Shown: positions 31,550-45,447 of the stretch, in pieces | Position numbering within the stretch: the stretch's first letter is position 1 | Layout of the letters: each line of letters opens with the position of its first letter | Assembly (NCBI GenBank): GCA_016946835.1 | Contig: JACVTC010000090.1 | Location: 1 to 57,500, forward strand | DNA: 57,500 bases | Direction of reading: 5' to 3' | Source: Neocallimastix lanati (nom. inval.) | Lineage: Eukaryota; Neocallimastigomycota; Neocallimastigomycetes; Neocallimastigales; Neocallimastigaceae | Notes under the pieces: generated by a model | The model's input: the letters and a program-made list of their open reading frames with translations, nothing else | Told to the model about the DNA's origin: nothing | Database searches by the model: none | Translations under genes and position numbers: made by a program

Positions 31550-31985
31550 AATTTATTGAAGGCATTACGGTTCGAATGATGTCATATTCCTATTTTTCAT
31601 ATAATGATTTATTTCAAATAATAGAAAATGATTTTAATAATTATTCTCACAGAAATAATCTGAATGTTACTTTAAAAATGGAATTTTTCTCAGAGAAAAA
31701 TTCAACAAGAAATAGAAATGATCATTCTTCAACAATTGATAGTTTGCTCTCAAGAAAATCAACAAAATATGATATATATATTTTTGATCCTATCTATTTA
31801 AAAAAACTTTCTTCTCATTTTCTAGATTTAAAGCAACATCTACCAGAAGAGTATATAGATTCTTATAGTTTAAAAGATATATGGAAAATTTGTGTTTATG
31901 AAGATAAATGGGTTGGTTTAGTATGTAAAAATTTAAATATATATATATTAAATTTAACTTATTCTACTTAAATTGCTTTTTTACT

Positions 31986-32018
<33 letters not shown>

Positions 32019-32719
32019 GTATATATATATTAAAATTTTCAAAAAATTAAAGAAAACATTATGCAAACCGTGATTTTACTAATTTTATATTATTATTAAT
32101 TATTAATAAAATTAAATTTATAGCCCTTATTTATAAAATTTATGGTTTTATATTCAAATACTAATTATTTAAAAAAATATAACGAAGATATACCCACAAC
32201 ATGGGATAAATTACTAGAAGTAGGAGAAAATATTGTAAAACAAGAGAGAAATAATAATAATAATATGAATTTCTATGGATATAATGGATTATTTCCTACT
32301 AGTAATTTTTTTTTTTTTTTTTTTTTTTAAATTTAATATAATTTGTTACTAAATAAATATCAATAATATATAATAGTATTTTCTTAAATTCTTTTTTCTT
32401 TTCTTTTTTTTTTTTATTAATTAATATAATTAATTGTTTAATAATTTAAATTTAAAACTTAGGTATTGAAAGTATTACAAGTAGTATGTGTTCAATTTAT
32501 CAGTATATATATTCTAATAGAGATAATGTTACATCATCTTTTCCTAAATTAGAAAGTCAATTAGCAATTGATGCCTTAAATAAAATGAAAGAAATTAAAA
32601 ATAAAATTTCTTCAGGTAAAATATATTATTTATAAAAATACTTATATAGTAAATATTATTATTACTATAATTTATTATTATTATTATTTTTATTATCATT
32701 TTTTATTATTATTATTATC

Positions 32720-32753
<34 letters not shown>

Positions 32754-34382
32754 TGTTCTTATTATTATTATAATTTAAAAGTTTTTATATATATTTAAAA
32801 TAATAATTTAAATTAATTTTAAAATATTTTAAATATAGTTTAATTCTTATTTAAAATTATATTAATACTAATTTTTTATTTCTTTTTTTTTTTTTCCTTT
32901 TTTTTTTTTTATTTTTTTTTTTTTTTTTTTTATTTTTATCTTTTTATAATTATATAATAATTATTAAAATTAAAAATAAATTTAATTAAATAAAAAGATG
33001 AAGTATTTAAATTAAATGAAGATCAAACGGTTGCACTTATGAGAGAAGGAAAAAATATATTATTTACTGTATTTTGGGATTCTGTACTTCCTAGTGATTT
33101 TGATATTTATAAAAAATCAATATTACCAGGAAGAATGGATGGTATTAGTGGATCATGTCTTGGTGGTTATAATATTGGAATTAGTAACTATATAAATGAA
33201 GATCATAAAAGAGGTTCTATTGAAGTTATTAAATTTATTTTTTCTAAAGAGTTTCAAAAAGAAATAATTATAAAAAAATTTCATCAATATACTGGAATAA
33301 TAGATTTATATAAGGATGAGGAAATTTGTTCAATTTTAAAATGTGATATTTTGAATAGTCTTCAATTGATTGAAAGACCTATAACGATCAAAAATTATGA
33401 AACATTTGAAATTAAATTTATTAATTATTTTTATGATTTTTTATATGGTAGTAAAAGTGCAAAGGAAGCACTTCAATCTATAGAAGATATAACAAAAATT
33501 TATTACATGGATTTAAAAGATGAATTTAGTTATATTATATTTATAGTTATAAATGTAATATTTGTTTTGATTGTTTTTTCTTTAGTAGTAAAATTTATTC
33601 CAAAATTTAGTAAATATTATCAATGGCTTAATTTTGGTACATCTACTAATTATATTATTACTTCATTTGTTACTATTTACTCAATGTTAGCAAAATTTGG
33701 CGAACCCACAGAATTTAAATGTCATGCATTTTTATTAATGATATTAACTGGATACGCTTTAGTTTATACACCTACAATATTCTCTTTAATTACTTATTAT
33801 CCTAAAAGTAATAGATATTTCAAATGGATTAAAACCCATGAGAATTTATATATATGTCAATATTATATTATTGAGGGTTTCTTTTTTATACTGGCAAAAA
33901 TACACCCTTCATATAAGATAGTAGAAGTCCCTGTAGAAAATTCAAAAAGTTTTTATCAATGCCGTATTGATTTCTCAAATAAATTTGGCATTGTAATACT
34001 GTCTGTTGAGATTTTATTTCATTTATTTTTATATGTAAATATAATCAGATTTTTGTATATAGAATTGAATAACGAATTATACTATTTATTTGCTAAAGTA
34101 ATGTCTTATATTTTTGTATTTGATAGTATTGGAATGCTTATTGTATTAATTATTCGAGTTATAGATATAAAAGATTATTACATTGAATGTATTTATCCTT
34201 TTGTTATAATTGGAGTATTTGTTTTAAAACATATATATTTACTTTTTATTAGGGTTTTGCTTGAAAAACCTAATCTAAATCAAGAGGATGAAGATATAAT
34301 TAAACAAATACGTAGAATGACTAAAAGTCCTAGTAAAAATAATAATAGAAGTAATTCTACAGTAAAACAAAATTCAAGTTAG
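31550..34382 (+). CDS. Class C GPCR-like receptor with solute-binding ectodomain
   Basis: Exons: 31550-31920, 32124-32301, 32463-32615 and 32998-34382. Phases join and each intron is GT-AG (donors GTATGT, GTAATT, GTAAAA). The visible protein is about 694 residues. The first ~330 residues resemble an extracellular solute-binding protein: YDIYIFDPIYLKKL, the spliced WVGL-PLFIKFMVLYSNTNYL, IPTTWDKLLEVGE, and SCLGGYNIGISNY. Then come seven hydrophobic helices (about 33519-34260) as in 7tm_3 receptors, with FGEPTEFKCHAFLLMILTGY between TM2 and TM3, and a Ser/Asn/Lys-rich cytoplasmic tail. The likely role is plasma-membrane sensing of a small ligand through G proteins; the ligand is unknown. The first exon with signal peptide is not resolved: a hydrophobic ORF at 31444-31521 is a candidate, but its phase does not join the acceptor at 31548-31549. 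Confidence 0.8.
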
Positions 34383-34583
34383 AATATTTCAAAATCAAAT
34401 ACTTATAAAAACATAATAATATTATATATTATAAACATAAAAAAAACAAAGTTTAAAAAATAATAAGGTAATAAATTATAATGAATTATAATTAATAATA
34501 AATAAAAAAAAAAAATTAAAAAAAAAAAAAAATATATTTATAGATATCTGAAAGTTTTTATATAATTTTAATAGAAATATATA

Positions 34584-34619
<36 letters not shown>

Positions 34620-34864
34620 TTATTTAAAATTTCACTAACAAATATATAATAATTAAATAATTATACATTTTGTTAAAGTGAAATTTTTACTTAATTTTAA
34701 TATATTTATTATTTTTTTTTAAAAATTTTTTTGATTAATATATATATGATATTAATATAAAAAAATTATTTCATTTAATAATTTAATTATAATTTTTCTA
34801 GTTTTAAAAAGTATTACATATTCTGTTTAAAACAATAGAATACAAAATAAAATAAAAAACAAAA

Positions 34865-34907
<43 letters not shown>

Positions 34908-35012
34908 AATTAATTCAAATTGATATATTCAATAATTATTAAATAAATATTATAAAAATAAAATATTTTTTTTTTTTGTTTTTTTTTTAATATGTTTTAT
35001 TGATATCATTAT

Positions 35013-35067
<55 letters not shown>

Positions 35068-35284
35068 TTTTCTTATTTTTTGAATAGAGAAAATTCTCTA
35101 ATTTCTAATAGATTTAATCTTTTTTCTAGTGGTTTATATTTATTTAAAAATAAATAAATAAAAAAAAAAAAAGAAAAAAAAAAAAAAAATGCTCTAATCA
35201 TTATTATATAATAATTTAGAGACTGAAATTTAATGCTTTTTGTTATCTATTATTTCTGAATAATTAATATTTTAATTTATATAC
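34383..35284. other. AT-rich intergenic DNA, long poly-A runs
   Basis: Only homopolymer-rich sequence. A-runs of roughly 25-50 nt occur at about 34589-34616, 34870-34905 and 35014-35065. Confidence 0.6.
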
Positions 35285-35445
35285 CATTGGACGTACTGTT
35301 ATCGAAAGAATAAAGAAAACAAGAAATTCTGATACAGATTCGAATAATAATAGTAATTCATAAAGTCGTTATCATCAACGAATGAGAAAAGATAGAGGCC
35401 CTTCACTCTTTGAAACTAGTAACATAGTCTTTTAATAAAAATATA
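35285..35445 (+). pseudogene. 3' end fragment of a LINE
   Basis: GAAATTCTGATACAGATTCG and the later GTTATCATCAACGAATG and GAGGCCC words match the 3' end of the LINE at 43575-43680. This is a short 5'-truncated tail copy, with no coding capacity left. Confidence 0.65.
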
Positions 35446-36146
35446 AAAAAAATCTCATATATATCTTTTTTTTTTTTTTTTTTTTTTTTTTTTGTGATGT
35501 AATTTTATTTAATATATTTTTTTTTTAATTAATATTAATAAAGTTATATTCCTAATCTAAAAAAAAAAAAAATTACTTTTATCAATAAATATCTATATAT
35601 ACATTTTTAGATATTTTTTTAGAAAAAAGAAAATAATAATAATAATAATAATAATAGTAGTAGTAGTAGTAGTAGTAGTAGTAAAATAGTAATAATAGTA
35701 ATAACTAATAAAAAATAATTATAAATAATTATAATAAATAATAATAATAAATATAAATAATAATAAATAATAATAATAATAAATAATAATAATAAAAAAT
35801 AATAATAATAATAATAATAATAAATAATAATAAAAAATAATAATAAATAATAATTGTAATAAATAATAATAATAATAATAGTGCAATGACAATGAATAAT
35901 AATATCAAGTAATAAATGATATTAAATAGTATTAAATAGTATAAAAAAAATGAAATTATTTAGTTTTATTATTTAATTGAAAGAATAACATACTAATGAA
36001 TAAATAATATTTTTAAATATTAAAATATAAATTTGTCAAATTTTAATATTTAAAAATCTTATTTATTCATTTAATAAAATTTTATTTATTTTGGTAATGT
36101 AATTTTTATTTCATTTCATGCTTAATGATGAAAATAAAAAAAAAAT

Positions 36147-36193
<47 letters not shown>

Positions 36194-36807
36194 TTAAATA
36201 GTAAAATAAATTTAATATTTTTCAATAATTTTTAGATTTTTGAAGAGCTTCAATATATGATATTAATGGATACATAGTTGTATTAAAATAAAGATTATTT
36301 AAAGATATTTATTAAATTTATATTATTTATATATCATTTTTCATGTGGTGGTTAAGTTTTAACAATATTAATAAATAAAATAAAAAATAAAAAACAAAGT
36401 ATATATTATTATAAACACATTCTTTATTTAATATTCATCTTTTTAAAACAAATATATAAAATTTTGAATTTAAAAATTCTTTTTAAAAAAAAAAAAATAT
36501 AAATAGAATTTTATGCATTTTAATTCATTACTCAAATAATTATGTCAGTATAATTAAAATAAATATTTTTTTAAATTTTAATCTAAAATATTATTTAAAA
36601 TTAATACAAAATTAAATAAATATATTTCATGTAGATTATGAATGATAAAGAAAAAAATGTATTTTAATAAATGTAAAATATGTTTTATGATATTTTTTTG
36701 TGGCTCATTTTTATTGATAATATTTAAATTCTTTATTATAAATTATCCTATAGTCTTTATCATGTATTATAAATATTCCATCAGTAATAATTATGTTTAA
36801 AGTTGTT

Positions 36808-36845
<38 letters not shown>

Positions 36846-39800
36846 AATAAATATTATAAATATTATAAGATATATTTTATTTTAAAAATTTCCTAAGTCG
36901 TTGAAACAAATTAATATTAAATATGATGTAATAGTAATAATAATAGTTAATAATGAAAATTATTTTGTAAAATTCATTTAACAGGCAATCAAATAACTAC
37001 AACATAAATAAATAATTATTTTAATTATTCAAAAATAAAAAGTAATTTATTTTTTTTAATATTACTATAATTCTTATAATAATAGAAACTTGCGGTGGCA
37101 AAGATATGGCCCTATTTAAAAGCTATTCACCTAAATCAATTAAGAAAAAAATTTCTAATTTTTAGAAACTTATTATAATATATCATAAAACTATATGTAT
37201 GTTTTGCATAATAATAATAAAAAAAATGTTTAATAAAAAATATAATTTTATAATATCAATTTTAATTTATATTAAAAATATTTATATCGCTATAATAAAC
37301 TATTATTATTGTTGTATTAATAGTATATTAAATAAAAAAAAAATAAAAAATAATAAACTTTTTTTTTTTTTAAATAAAACATAAATGAAAAGGTTATATC
37401 TGATATTTATATTATTCAAATTTCTAAATGAATAAATTAATATTAAAAATTTAAAATGTTTATTCATTTTTTTTATATATATTCATATATATTTTAATTT
37501 GCTTATTTACATACTTATATATATATTTATTTAATTATAATAAATAAGAAATAACTCCACATTTTTTTCTTTAATAAAAAATAATTAAAAATTAAAAAAT
37601 ATTTATTTATTCTAATCCTTTATAATATTACTATAGATTATGAATTGAATATTAAGTAGTAGTATATATGTTATTTTTCTTTTTTATAATATATTATTAA
37701 ATATTAATTTCTAAAATTTTATCTATAATAAATTTTGAATAATAATTATGAAAATAATTAATAATAATATTCTATTTTATTATTATTATTATCAGAAGAA
37801 TAATTTTTAAATTTGTGCTTTATGATATTAGAAAAAAAAAAAAAAAAAACATGCTGATATATATAAAAACAATATATATTTATTTAAAGGTTAAACCATG
37901 AGAAAAACCTTTTTTTAATATATATATATATATATTCATATTGGTTCATAGTTACTTATCGATTAACTAATAATTCATTTACATTTACATTTAATTATTT
38001 AAAAAATAAAATATAATTCATTAAAATTACATAAAATTTTAATTAAGATAAAAATTTCACATAATAATGTCATGTATAAACAAATATATAAAGAAGTATT
38101 GCTTTTATTTATTAATTATTACCAATAAATTATTAATTATTAAAAAAAAAAAAAAAAAAAAAAATTAAAAGATTTAAATATTTAAATATTTGATATTCAT
38201 ATTTACAATCAGTACTATTATTGCTTTTAGGTGAATTTAATCATGGTAAATATTATTGTTTTAATATTTACTTTTCATATAAAGTTTAATATATATATTT
38301 ATTAAATTATTCATTATAGTATTAACTTTTATTTCTTCAATATACTTTGTTTAAGCTTATCATTATTCAGACCTTTTTAACTTGTAAAAAAAAAATGATA
38401 TTAACTTTAATACTGACATTGGAAATATGCAGTACTTTTTATATTTTTTTTCTAAATCTATAATTTTTACATTATTATTATTAGAGGTTGTGATAGAATA
38501 ATAATAGTATTAAGGGCAATTCTTTTAATTTTGCATCATTTTAATATTTTATCTATTATAATTTATTATTTATATGTGTTTTATTATATTTAACAATTGT
38601 ATAATAATTAATTGTTAATTATTATTCAGTTATTTATTATTTATTATTATTTATTATTTATTACTTTTATTATTTATTATTTATTATTTATTACTTTTAT
38701 TATTTATTATTTATTATTTATTATTTATTATTTATTATTTATTATTTATTATTTATTATTTATTATTTATTATTTATTATTTATTATTTATTATTTATTA
38801 TTTATTATTTATTATTTATTATGTATTATTTATTATGTATTATTTATTTGTTATTATTATTTATTTATTTATTATTTATATTATCTATTATTTATTATTA
38901 TAATTTTTATTTTTTTTTAATATACTAAGAATGAACTTTTAATTATCATGTAAACTTTATATATTTGAATAAATTAATATTATATGGAATTAATTAAATG
39001 TAATTGAAAAGGCTGAGGTATTTAATATTTAGTAATAATATATAGATTTGAATAATACTTATTATATAATAATTTTTTTTAAATTTCTTTATTATAAGCA
39101 ATTTTACTTTTATTTATCCTAAATAAAATTGATAAAGTTTTTAGTATGTAATATATTGTTTTATATTATAATATATAGCTATTTTATCCATACTCCATTA
39201 AATATTACTATTATTTTATTGGATATATAATATAAATTAAATCAATTCCAATATATTATTATTTATAAATAAAATTTGTATTGCAGATAATAAAACAAAT
39301 ATATTTATTTTATATATAAAAAAAAGTTTTTAAAAGCAACGAAATTTATTTGATGGTTGAATATAAATTATTTTATTATTTATGTATAATACAAAAAATT
39401 TATATCAATATAAAAATTGAATTTCAATATATTTTAATTATATTGTTATTAAATTGGAACTAAAAAAAAAATATATATATATAAATATAAAAAAAAAATG
39501 AATAAGAGGTAAATAAAAGTAGATAAAAAATAATATATATAAAGTATATAATAAAATATAATACTATTATATTATACTAATATAATTGATTATATAAAAT
39601 TAATAAAAAAATTTTTTTATAACATTTTAAAACTTTTTGTAATATAAAATTTTTTTTTTTATTTTTAGTTTTATTATATTCTAAAACAAAGCATATTATA
39701 AAAGAAAATTTTTTTTTCTTAAAAAGAAATCTTTTTTTTTTTTTTATTTCATTAAATAAAAATAAATAAAAAAAATAATTTAAATAAAGTATTGAAGTGA

Positions 39801-40170
39801 AAGCTTTTAAAACTTAAAATATTTGTTAATAAAATTATATAATAAAATAAATAGTAAGTGTTAATAAGTTCATAATTTTTAAATCATTCATTTTGAAATA
39901 TTAAAATAAAATAAATTAAACAATTATAAAAATTGCAATTAAATGTATTTTGATAAAATTGAAACCCATATGTGTCAATAATAACAGATAATAATTAAAA
40001 TTAAAAAACAAATATATATAAACATATTAAAAGATAAAAAATGAATTATTTGTTTATTTTTATTATTATTATTTTATTTTTGCATTAATTAAAATTATTA
40101 TTTTTTAATTTTGTATATGTAATTAAAATATTTATAATAAATAATTATTGTAGATTAAATATTAAACAAC
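35446..40170. other. AT-rich intergenic DNA with microsatellites and homopolymers
   Basis: No gene is supported. Contents: AAT then AGT repeat (35636-35683), AAT-rich repeats to 35880, a T-run of about 40 nt ending near 36192, a poly-A run at about 36809-36841, and the ATTATTT array below. One exon-like island stands out at 37087-37163 (TCGGKDMALFKSYSPKSIKK then stop, preceded by an AG acceptor), but no partner exons were recognised. Confidence 0.5.
38631..38890. repeat. ATTATTT 7-bp microsatellite array
   Basis: A long tandem run of TTTATTA units with a few TTACTTT and TATGTAT variants. It creates a spurious Tyr/Ile/Leu ORF. Confidence 0.9.
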
Positions 40171-41123
40171 ATGGGTAAGACTAACGCTGTTTTAGGTTTA
40201 ATTGCTGTTTTAGCTACTGCTTTTGCTTTAAATCCAGATGAAGAAAGCTTCAAGAAATACATTGACACTAAAATGAAGGAGTAATACATAAATTCATACT
40301 ATAAATATTGATTTTATATTCTTTTGTTTATTAAATGAAAATTATATATTAGATGAATATAAAAGGCAAAATAGAAGTTTATATATAATAAATTATTTAT
40401 TAATTAATTAATTAATTAATTAGTGGAATAAAGATTTATTTAATTTAAATACATAAATTTGCCTTTGTAGGATAAAGTAAAAAAAAAAAAAAATTATTGG
40501 AAACATATAAAATTTAAATTGAATTGTTATTTTAATAGTTTAGAACTAATTGTTAAACTACATATTATGTATTCTTTAGCTTTTAACAAATAATTTTAAT
40601 TAATAATACTTATATTTAATTGTATAATTATATAAATATTAGTGTTGGTTCTTCTTGGTTTGAAAGAAAATTAGTTTCTAACATTTCCACCCTTGTTTAC
40701 AAGAGAGAAGTAAGTTTTAATTTTATAAATAAAAAAGATTTTAGAATAAATTATGAATTAATCTATAATTATATTAATTAATAGGACTACAAGTTCTTCT
40801 CTATCATTAATGTTCCAGGTAAATACATTAAATATTAATATTGTACTATATTTTTTTCATAAATCAAATGGTATTAGAAATATGTAAATATTGAGTATAT
40901 TTTAAATATTTATATAATATTATTAGAAAATGAAACCAATTACCTTGGTATCTTTGGTCTTTGGATTCCATTACCAACCATGAACAGACTTAATGAACTC
41001 AAGGAAGATATTGAAAGAGATATTAAGGATGCTGGTAAAGATTTAAAGAAGAAGGCTGGTGAAGTCCAAAAGGACATTAAGAAGAAGGGTGAAGAACTCC
41101 AAAAGGCTGTCAAGTCTGAATAA
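40171..41123 (+). CDS. Small protein with N-terminal hydrophobic segment and Lys/Glu helical tail (DUF4359-like?)
   Basis: Exons: 40171-40280, 40643-40709, 40785-40818 and 40927-41123. All introns are GT-AG and all phases agree, giving 135 residues. The N terminus MGKTNAVLGLIAVLATAFA is a signal peptide or membrane anchor, followed by LNPDEESFKKYI. The middle has REDYKFFSIINVP and YLGIFGLWIPLP. The last ~45 residues are a charged amphipathic helix with repeated K/E/D spacing (DIKDAGKDLKKKAGEVQKDI). NP-(D/S)-E near the start and an R-x-(N/D)-Y-x-x-FS block recall DUF4359 proteins; this is weak and from memory. Codon use favours AAG, AAC and GTT/GCT against the AT-rich background, suggesting high expression. 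Confidence 0.75.
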
Positions 41124-42239
41124 ATAAATTAATTATATTTTTATTCAGGTTCTTTAATTAAGAATTATTATAATAAAATTAATAATATAATTTTATTATA
41201 AAATATTTAAATAATTGTAATTGAAATATAAAATATTTACTAATTTAAAGATATAAAATAGTTATATAAACAACTATTTAGATTTTAGAATTTTATTTTT
41301 TTTTAAAAAAAAAAAAAAAAAGAAAATCAGAAAAATAAAAAAATTCTTTAATTTTTAATTTATTACAAAATTTTCAAATAAATTTTTTTTAATTTAATGA
41401 AAAAATGTTAATAAATATATAAATAAGTAAACGAAACAAATCAAAAAAAAAAAAAAAAAAAAAAAAAAAAGACATATTAATTTTAAAAAAGTAGAACAAA
41501 AATTTAAACAAACTTTAACAAATCAAATATAATTCGATTTTTAAATATTATATATCTATATTTATAAATAAAATTTAGAAATTTAAAAATATATATATAT
41601 ATATTTAAAGTAAAGTTTTATTATTTTATTATTTTATTGTTAAATCTTGATAAATAAAATTATGTATTTAAATGTTAAATATAAAGTATTTTATATACTT
41701 AAGAAAGGGTAATGCCATGAGAATGAAAAATTTGATGCTCTTCTAATGCTTAGCAAGTATATATTAATTTTTATTTTTATTTTTCCTCCTCTAGGAAATA
41801 TCACATTCTCTAAGGTAAAAATCAAAAAATTACACAACAAATGATTTTTTGGCACAATTGATTATTGCAGTTGTTCGTAATTGATTTTATTTATCAAGAT
41901 TATTAATTAATTTTAAAAAAAATTTTAAGAAATAGTATCATTTTTCATTCCTGTATCATTTTCTTTTTCCTATATTTTCATCCTCTCTATGTATTTATTA
42001 TTGCTTCATAATAAACCTAAGGTTTCTGGATCGACCCCACAATTATTTCATGAATTTATACAAGTCAATTTTTCATCCTCCCAAGATGTTTTTACTTATA
42101 AATGATACTTGGTATGGTAAATACTCTCATGGCTAGACTATATAATTGCTAGTATAGAAAGTACTTGATCTGTGAGAGTATTAGTATAATTGTTACTCCC
42201 TCGATGATGGTTCAAGAGATCATTGAAAAGAAGCCTGTT
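41124..42239. other. Intergenic; possible decayed LINE sequence at its right end
   Basis: AT-rich up to about 41700. From 41700 the composition is less AT-biased and may be eroded 5' extension of the LINE starting at 42240 (a YGKYSHG word near 42110 faintly resembles its endonuclease), but I cannot support that firmly. Confidence 0.35.
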
Positions 42240-43780
42240 GTATAAAGTGGCGTTGAGGGCTAATAATTTAAAATATGCTTACAAAACTTTATAATATTGT
42301 TATTCGTGGTTAGTGCGTTCAGTTCATTTACTAATTAATATCCTCTTTCGAAAGTTTGTTCAAAACTTTAATGGTAAACTTTCAATAGAATTTCCAATGC
42401 AGTATCCCTTATCAACTTTTTTATTTAAAAGATTTATTAATAACATATTTGATAAATGCAAGAGATATAGTATGGTTACTGAAAGGAAAAAGTGTTGTAG
42501 TGTCCTATTTGTTGATGATACTGCGTTTTTTTGGCCTCTAAAAAAGTCCTCTCTTAAAAACCTTTTAAATACAACTCATGATTGAGGTATCAAAAATGAA
42601 ATAACCTTTGATATTAGTAAATGCAATACATTTGTTAAACTAAAGAACTTTTTACCTTCAAGACATTATGAAAATCCAACATTTAACATTGACATGGACC
42701 ATCTGCAAAGCACTAATCATTGTATATATCTTGGAATACCTTTCAATAAATCATTGGGTTTAGAGCCTATTATTGCTAAGATGAACAGTAAAATAAATTA
42801 TACAGTTTATTCTTTTTTTTTTTTTTTTTTTTTTTTTTGATTTTTAACCAATAAGAACGTATTTTTCTACTTTAAAACTGGTATTCTAGTTCCTTTATCC
42901 TTAGTTCAGTTATTTACTATGCACCTTTACTTTGATCTTATAAAACGAATACAGAACAAATATAAACGACTTTTAATCGAGGTTTCTTTTGAAGTTTTTA
43001 GGTTTAAAAATAAGCCCACTATTTATAATATGTCTAGGGAACAATTTATATCACTTAAAGCTAGTTTTTATGCTAAGATAATGATTCGATGCTTTAAAAA
43101 AGTGGAAAGAGTATTTTAGTATTATTTCTCATTTAGTTAAAAATATACCAACATTTTCACATTATTCAGAGACGAAAAAAGAACGTAGCTAAATTTGAAG
43201 AATTTAAGTAACAATTCATTCAAATTGTTGATGAAAATTTTATTAATATTTCTTTGATTGTTCATGTGAAATCACTGAGCATTCATGATGATAAAAAGGA
43301 AGATTTTAATGATAATATTAATTTTTAGGTACTGTGTCTCCTTCTTGGTGGAAATGCATGCATTATATATGATCTCTTAAAGATCGGTTCGAGGAAATAA
43401 GGAATTTTATTAATAATATTTTTCAATCACCTTCAAGAGAGCCTTCTTTCCCGATTTCATATTTCATAGGGCTTGCGGAATTCCTTACTAATGTTATGCC
43501 AATCATGATTAGTGATTTTTACACCATTAGATCTACCATTGTCAAGATCGTCGACGTCGAAACCATAAGACAAAGAAGAAATTCTGATACAGATTCGAAT
43601 GATCTACATAGAGTTATCATCGATGAATGGGAAGAGTTAGAGGCCATTTCATCCTCGAAACTCATAACATAGTTTCTTAATATTAATGTACAAAATTTTA
43701 TGTATTTTATTTTCATACATATTTTTAATAAATATTATTAAATAAAGTTTATCTCAAGTCAAAAAAAAAAAAAAAAAAAA
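42240..43780 (+). pseudogene. Decayed 5'-truncated LINE copy with poly(A) tail
   Basis: Recognisable pieces: LYNIVIRG (RT finger), PMQYPLSTFLFKRFINNIF, KKCCSVLFVDDTAFF (RT catalytic DD), the CLLLGGN motif near 43335, a GLAEFLTNVMPI segment near 43475, and the conserved GTCGACGTCG word of this family at 43549-43559. It ends AATAAAGTTTATCTCAAGTC plus an A18 tail (43762-43780). Multiple stops, frameshifts and an internal T-run (about 42813-42838) show an old, dead copy. Longest remaining frames: 42313-42585 and 42919-43119. Confidence 0.8.
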
Positions 43781-44063
43781 TTATTAATTCATTTTGTCAT
43801 ATTATATATAGTATTATTAATTACAAATATTTTATTTTGTATTTTATTATATTAAATTCTATTATAAAAGTCCATTTTTGAATTATTTTAATAATGATTA
43901 AATAAATAATATATAATTTATAATCATTTAATTTAAAATTATTAACCAAAATTATATAATTAGTAAATGTATAAAAATTATAAAGGTTACTATTATTTAT
44001 TGATTATTTAATTAAATAATAAATACATTTATTATTTATATATTATTACATTAAAAAATAAAA

Positions 44064-44065
<2 letters not shown>
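43781..44065. other. AT-rich spacer between oppositely oriented LINEs
   Basis: No feature seen apart from AT-rich sequence. Confidence 0.5.
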
Positions 44066-44116
<51 letters not shown>

Positions 44117-45447
44117 CAAAGAAGATAATATGTTTCCATTGCTTTATTGATTAATTATTAAAAAATATTAGCATATTGTATACAATTAAGTGTAAAAATG
44201 AGTCATAAATATATTAAGTTTAAAAAAAAATATAAAAAATGTATCAAATTAAAAAATATTAAAAATAAAATTTAAATAAAAAATAAAGTTAACGTAAATA
44301 CAATGAAAGATAAGAGAAATTTTAAAAAATTTATTATGGTATTATGATATTCATATTGATCGTTTCTACCAAAAAAATATTAAATAAAAATATAACAAAG
44401 TAGTATACCAAAAAAATATTAAATAAAAATATAACAAAGTAGTATACTAAAAAAATATTAAATAAAAATATAACAAAGTAGTATACCAAAAAAATATTAA
44501 ATAAAAATATAACAAAGTAGTATACCAAAAAAATATTAAATAAAAATATAACAAAGAAGTAACATCTGTAAAGTAGATCGTGTAGACTAAATTCTCTTCC
44601 TCGAACCAAGAAAAATATTATCAGAAGATTCAATTTATGTAGATTCGTTATTTAAAGAACGATTATTACTATTTATATATGATGCACTAGGACGACTAGT
44701 AATAGAGGTTTTTATTTACCATATCGGTTCGATGTTGACTCTCTTGGTTATGAAGGGTTTTTACTATACCAATCAAAGAGTTAATTCAAAAGAACTACTA
44801 ACGGGCTGGTATTGTGATGGAAAGGTAATCCACTAGTCTATAATTTATGGAACATTAGATTACTATTATAAACAACATTATTACTATTGTTATTATTATT
44901 AACATTATACACTTTATTACTACTATCAGAATCAGTACTTGATTCTACATTATTTATATCTGTGACAATAGTGTTTACATTACTATTTGATACTGGACAA
45001 TATTTGGAAATTACAAAAAAAAATTTTTCATAAAGAATTTCAATATTAATAAAATATTTCATTCGAATTTCACGGAAAAGATAGCATTTAAAAAAAAAAA
45101 AAAAAAAAATGTTCCAATCGAGGATTACTATAACAACAGGAAGCCGTTCTGTACAGTCTTCTTCAATCATACACGAGTATCGAATTTATATCCACATCTG
45201 GTACTTCGTACCCACCAGAAACTAATGCTATATTCAGTATTCAGAATATTTAAAGTTTTGCTTTAAACAGTCTCTAGTTTTCTCAAATTCATTTTTTTTT
45301 TTAAGCTTTGGTCTTGATCGACTTTCTTGCCATATGTCTATTCCAATAAAAGTCTATAATTGCATTTTTTGATGGAAGTTTATCTAATTTGTTAAAATTT
45401 TACTTTCTTTATCCCATGCATGACTTCTACAATGTAATATCTCGATA

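Noticed and set aside
37199-37384. 61-codon ORF
   Set aside because: Pure Asn/Ile/Lys/Tyr low-complexity sequence from AT-rich DNA.
38612-38920. 102-codon ORF rich in Tyr/Leu/Ile
   Set aside because: It is a translation of the ATTATTT microsatellite; no conserved motif.
44334-44633. - strand 99-codon ORF with a 13-residue repeat
   Set aside because: Created by the 39-bp minisatellite in the tail of a decayed LINE.
44838-45170. - strand 110-codon ORF
   Set aside because: It lies over decayed LINE sequence; EEDCTERLP is a shifted relic of the LINE Cys motif, and the rest is low complexity.
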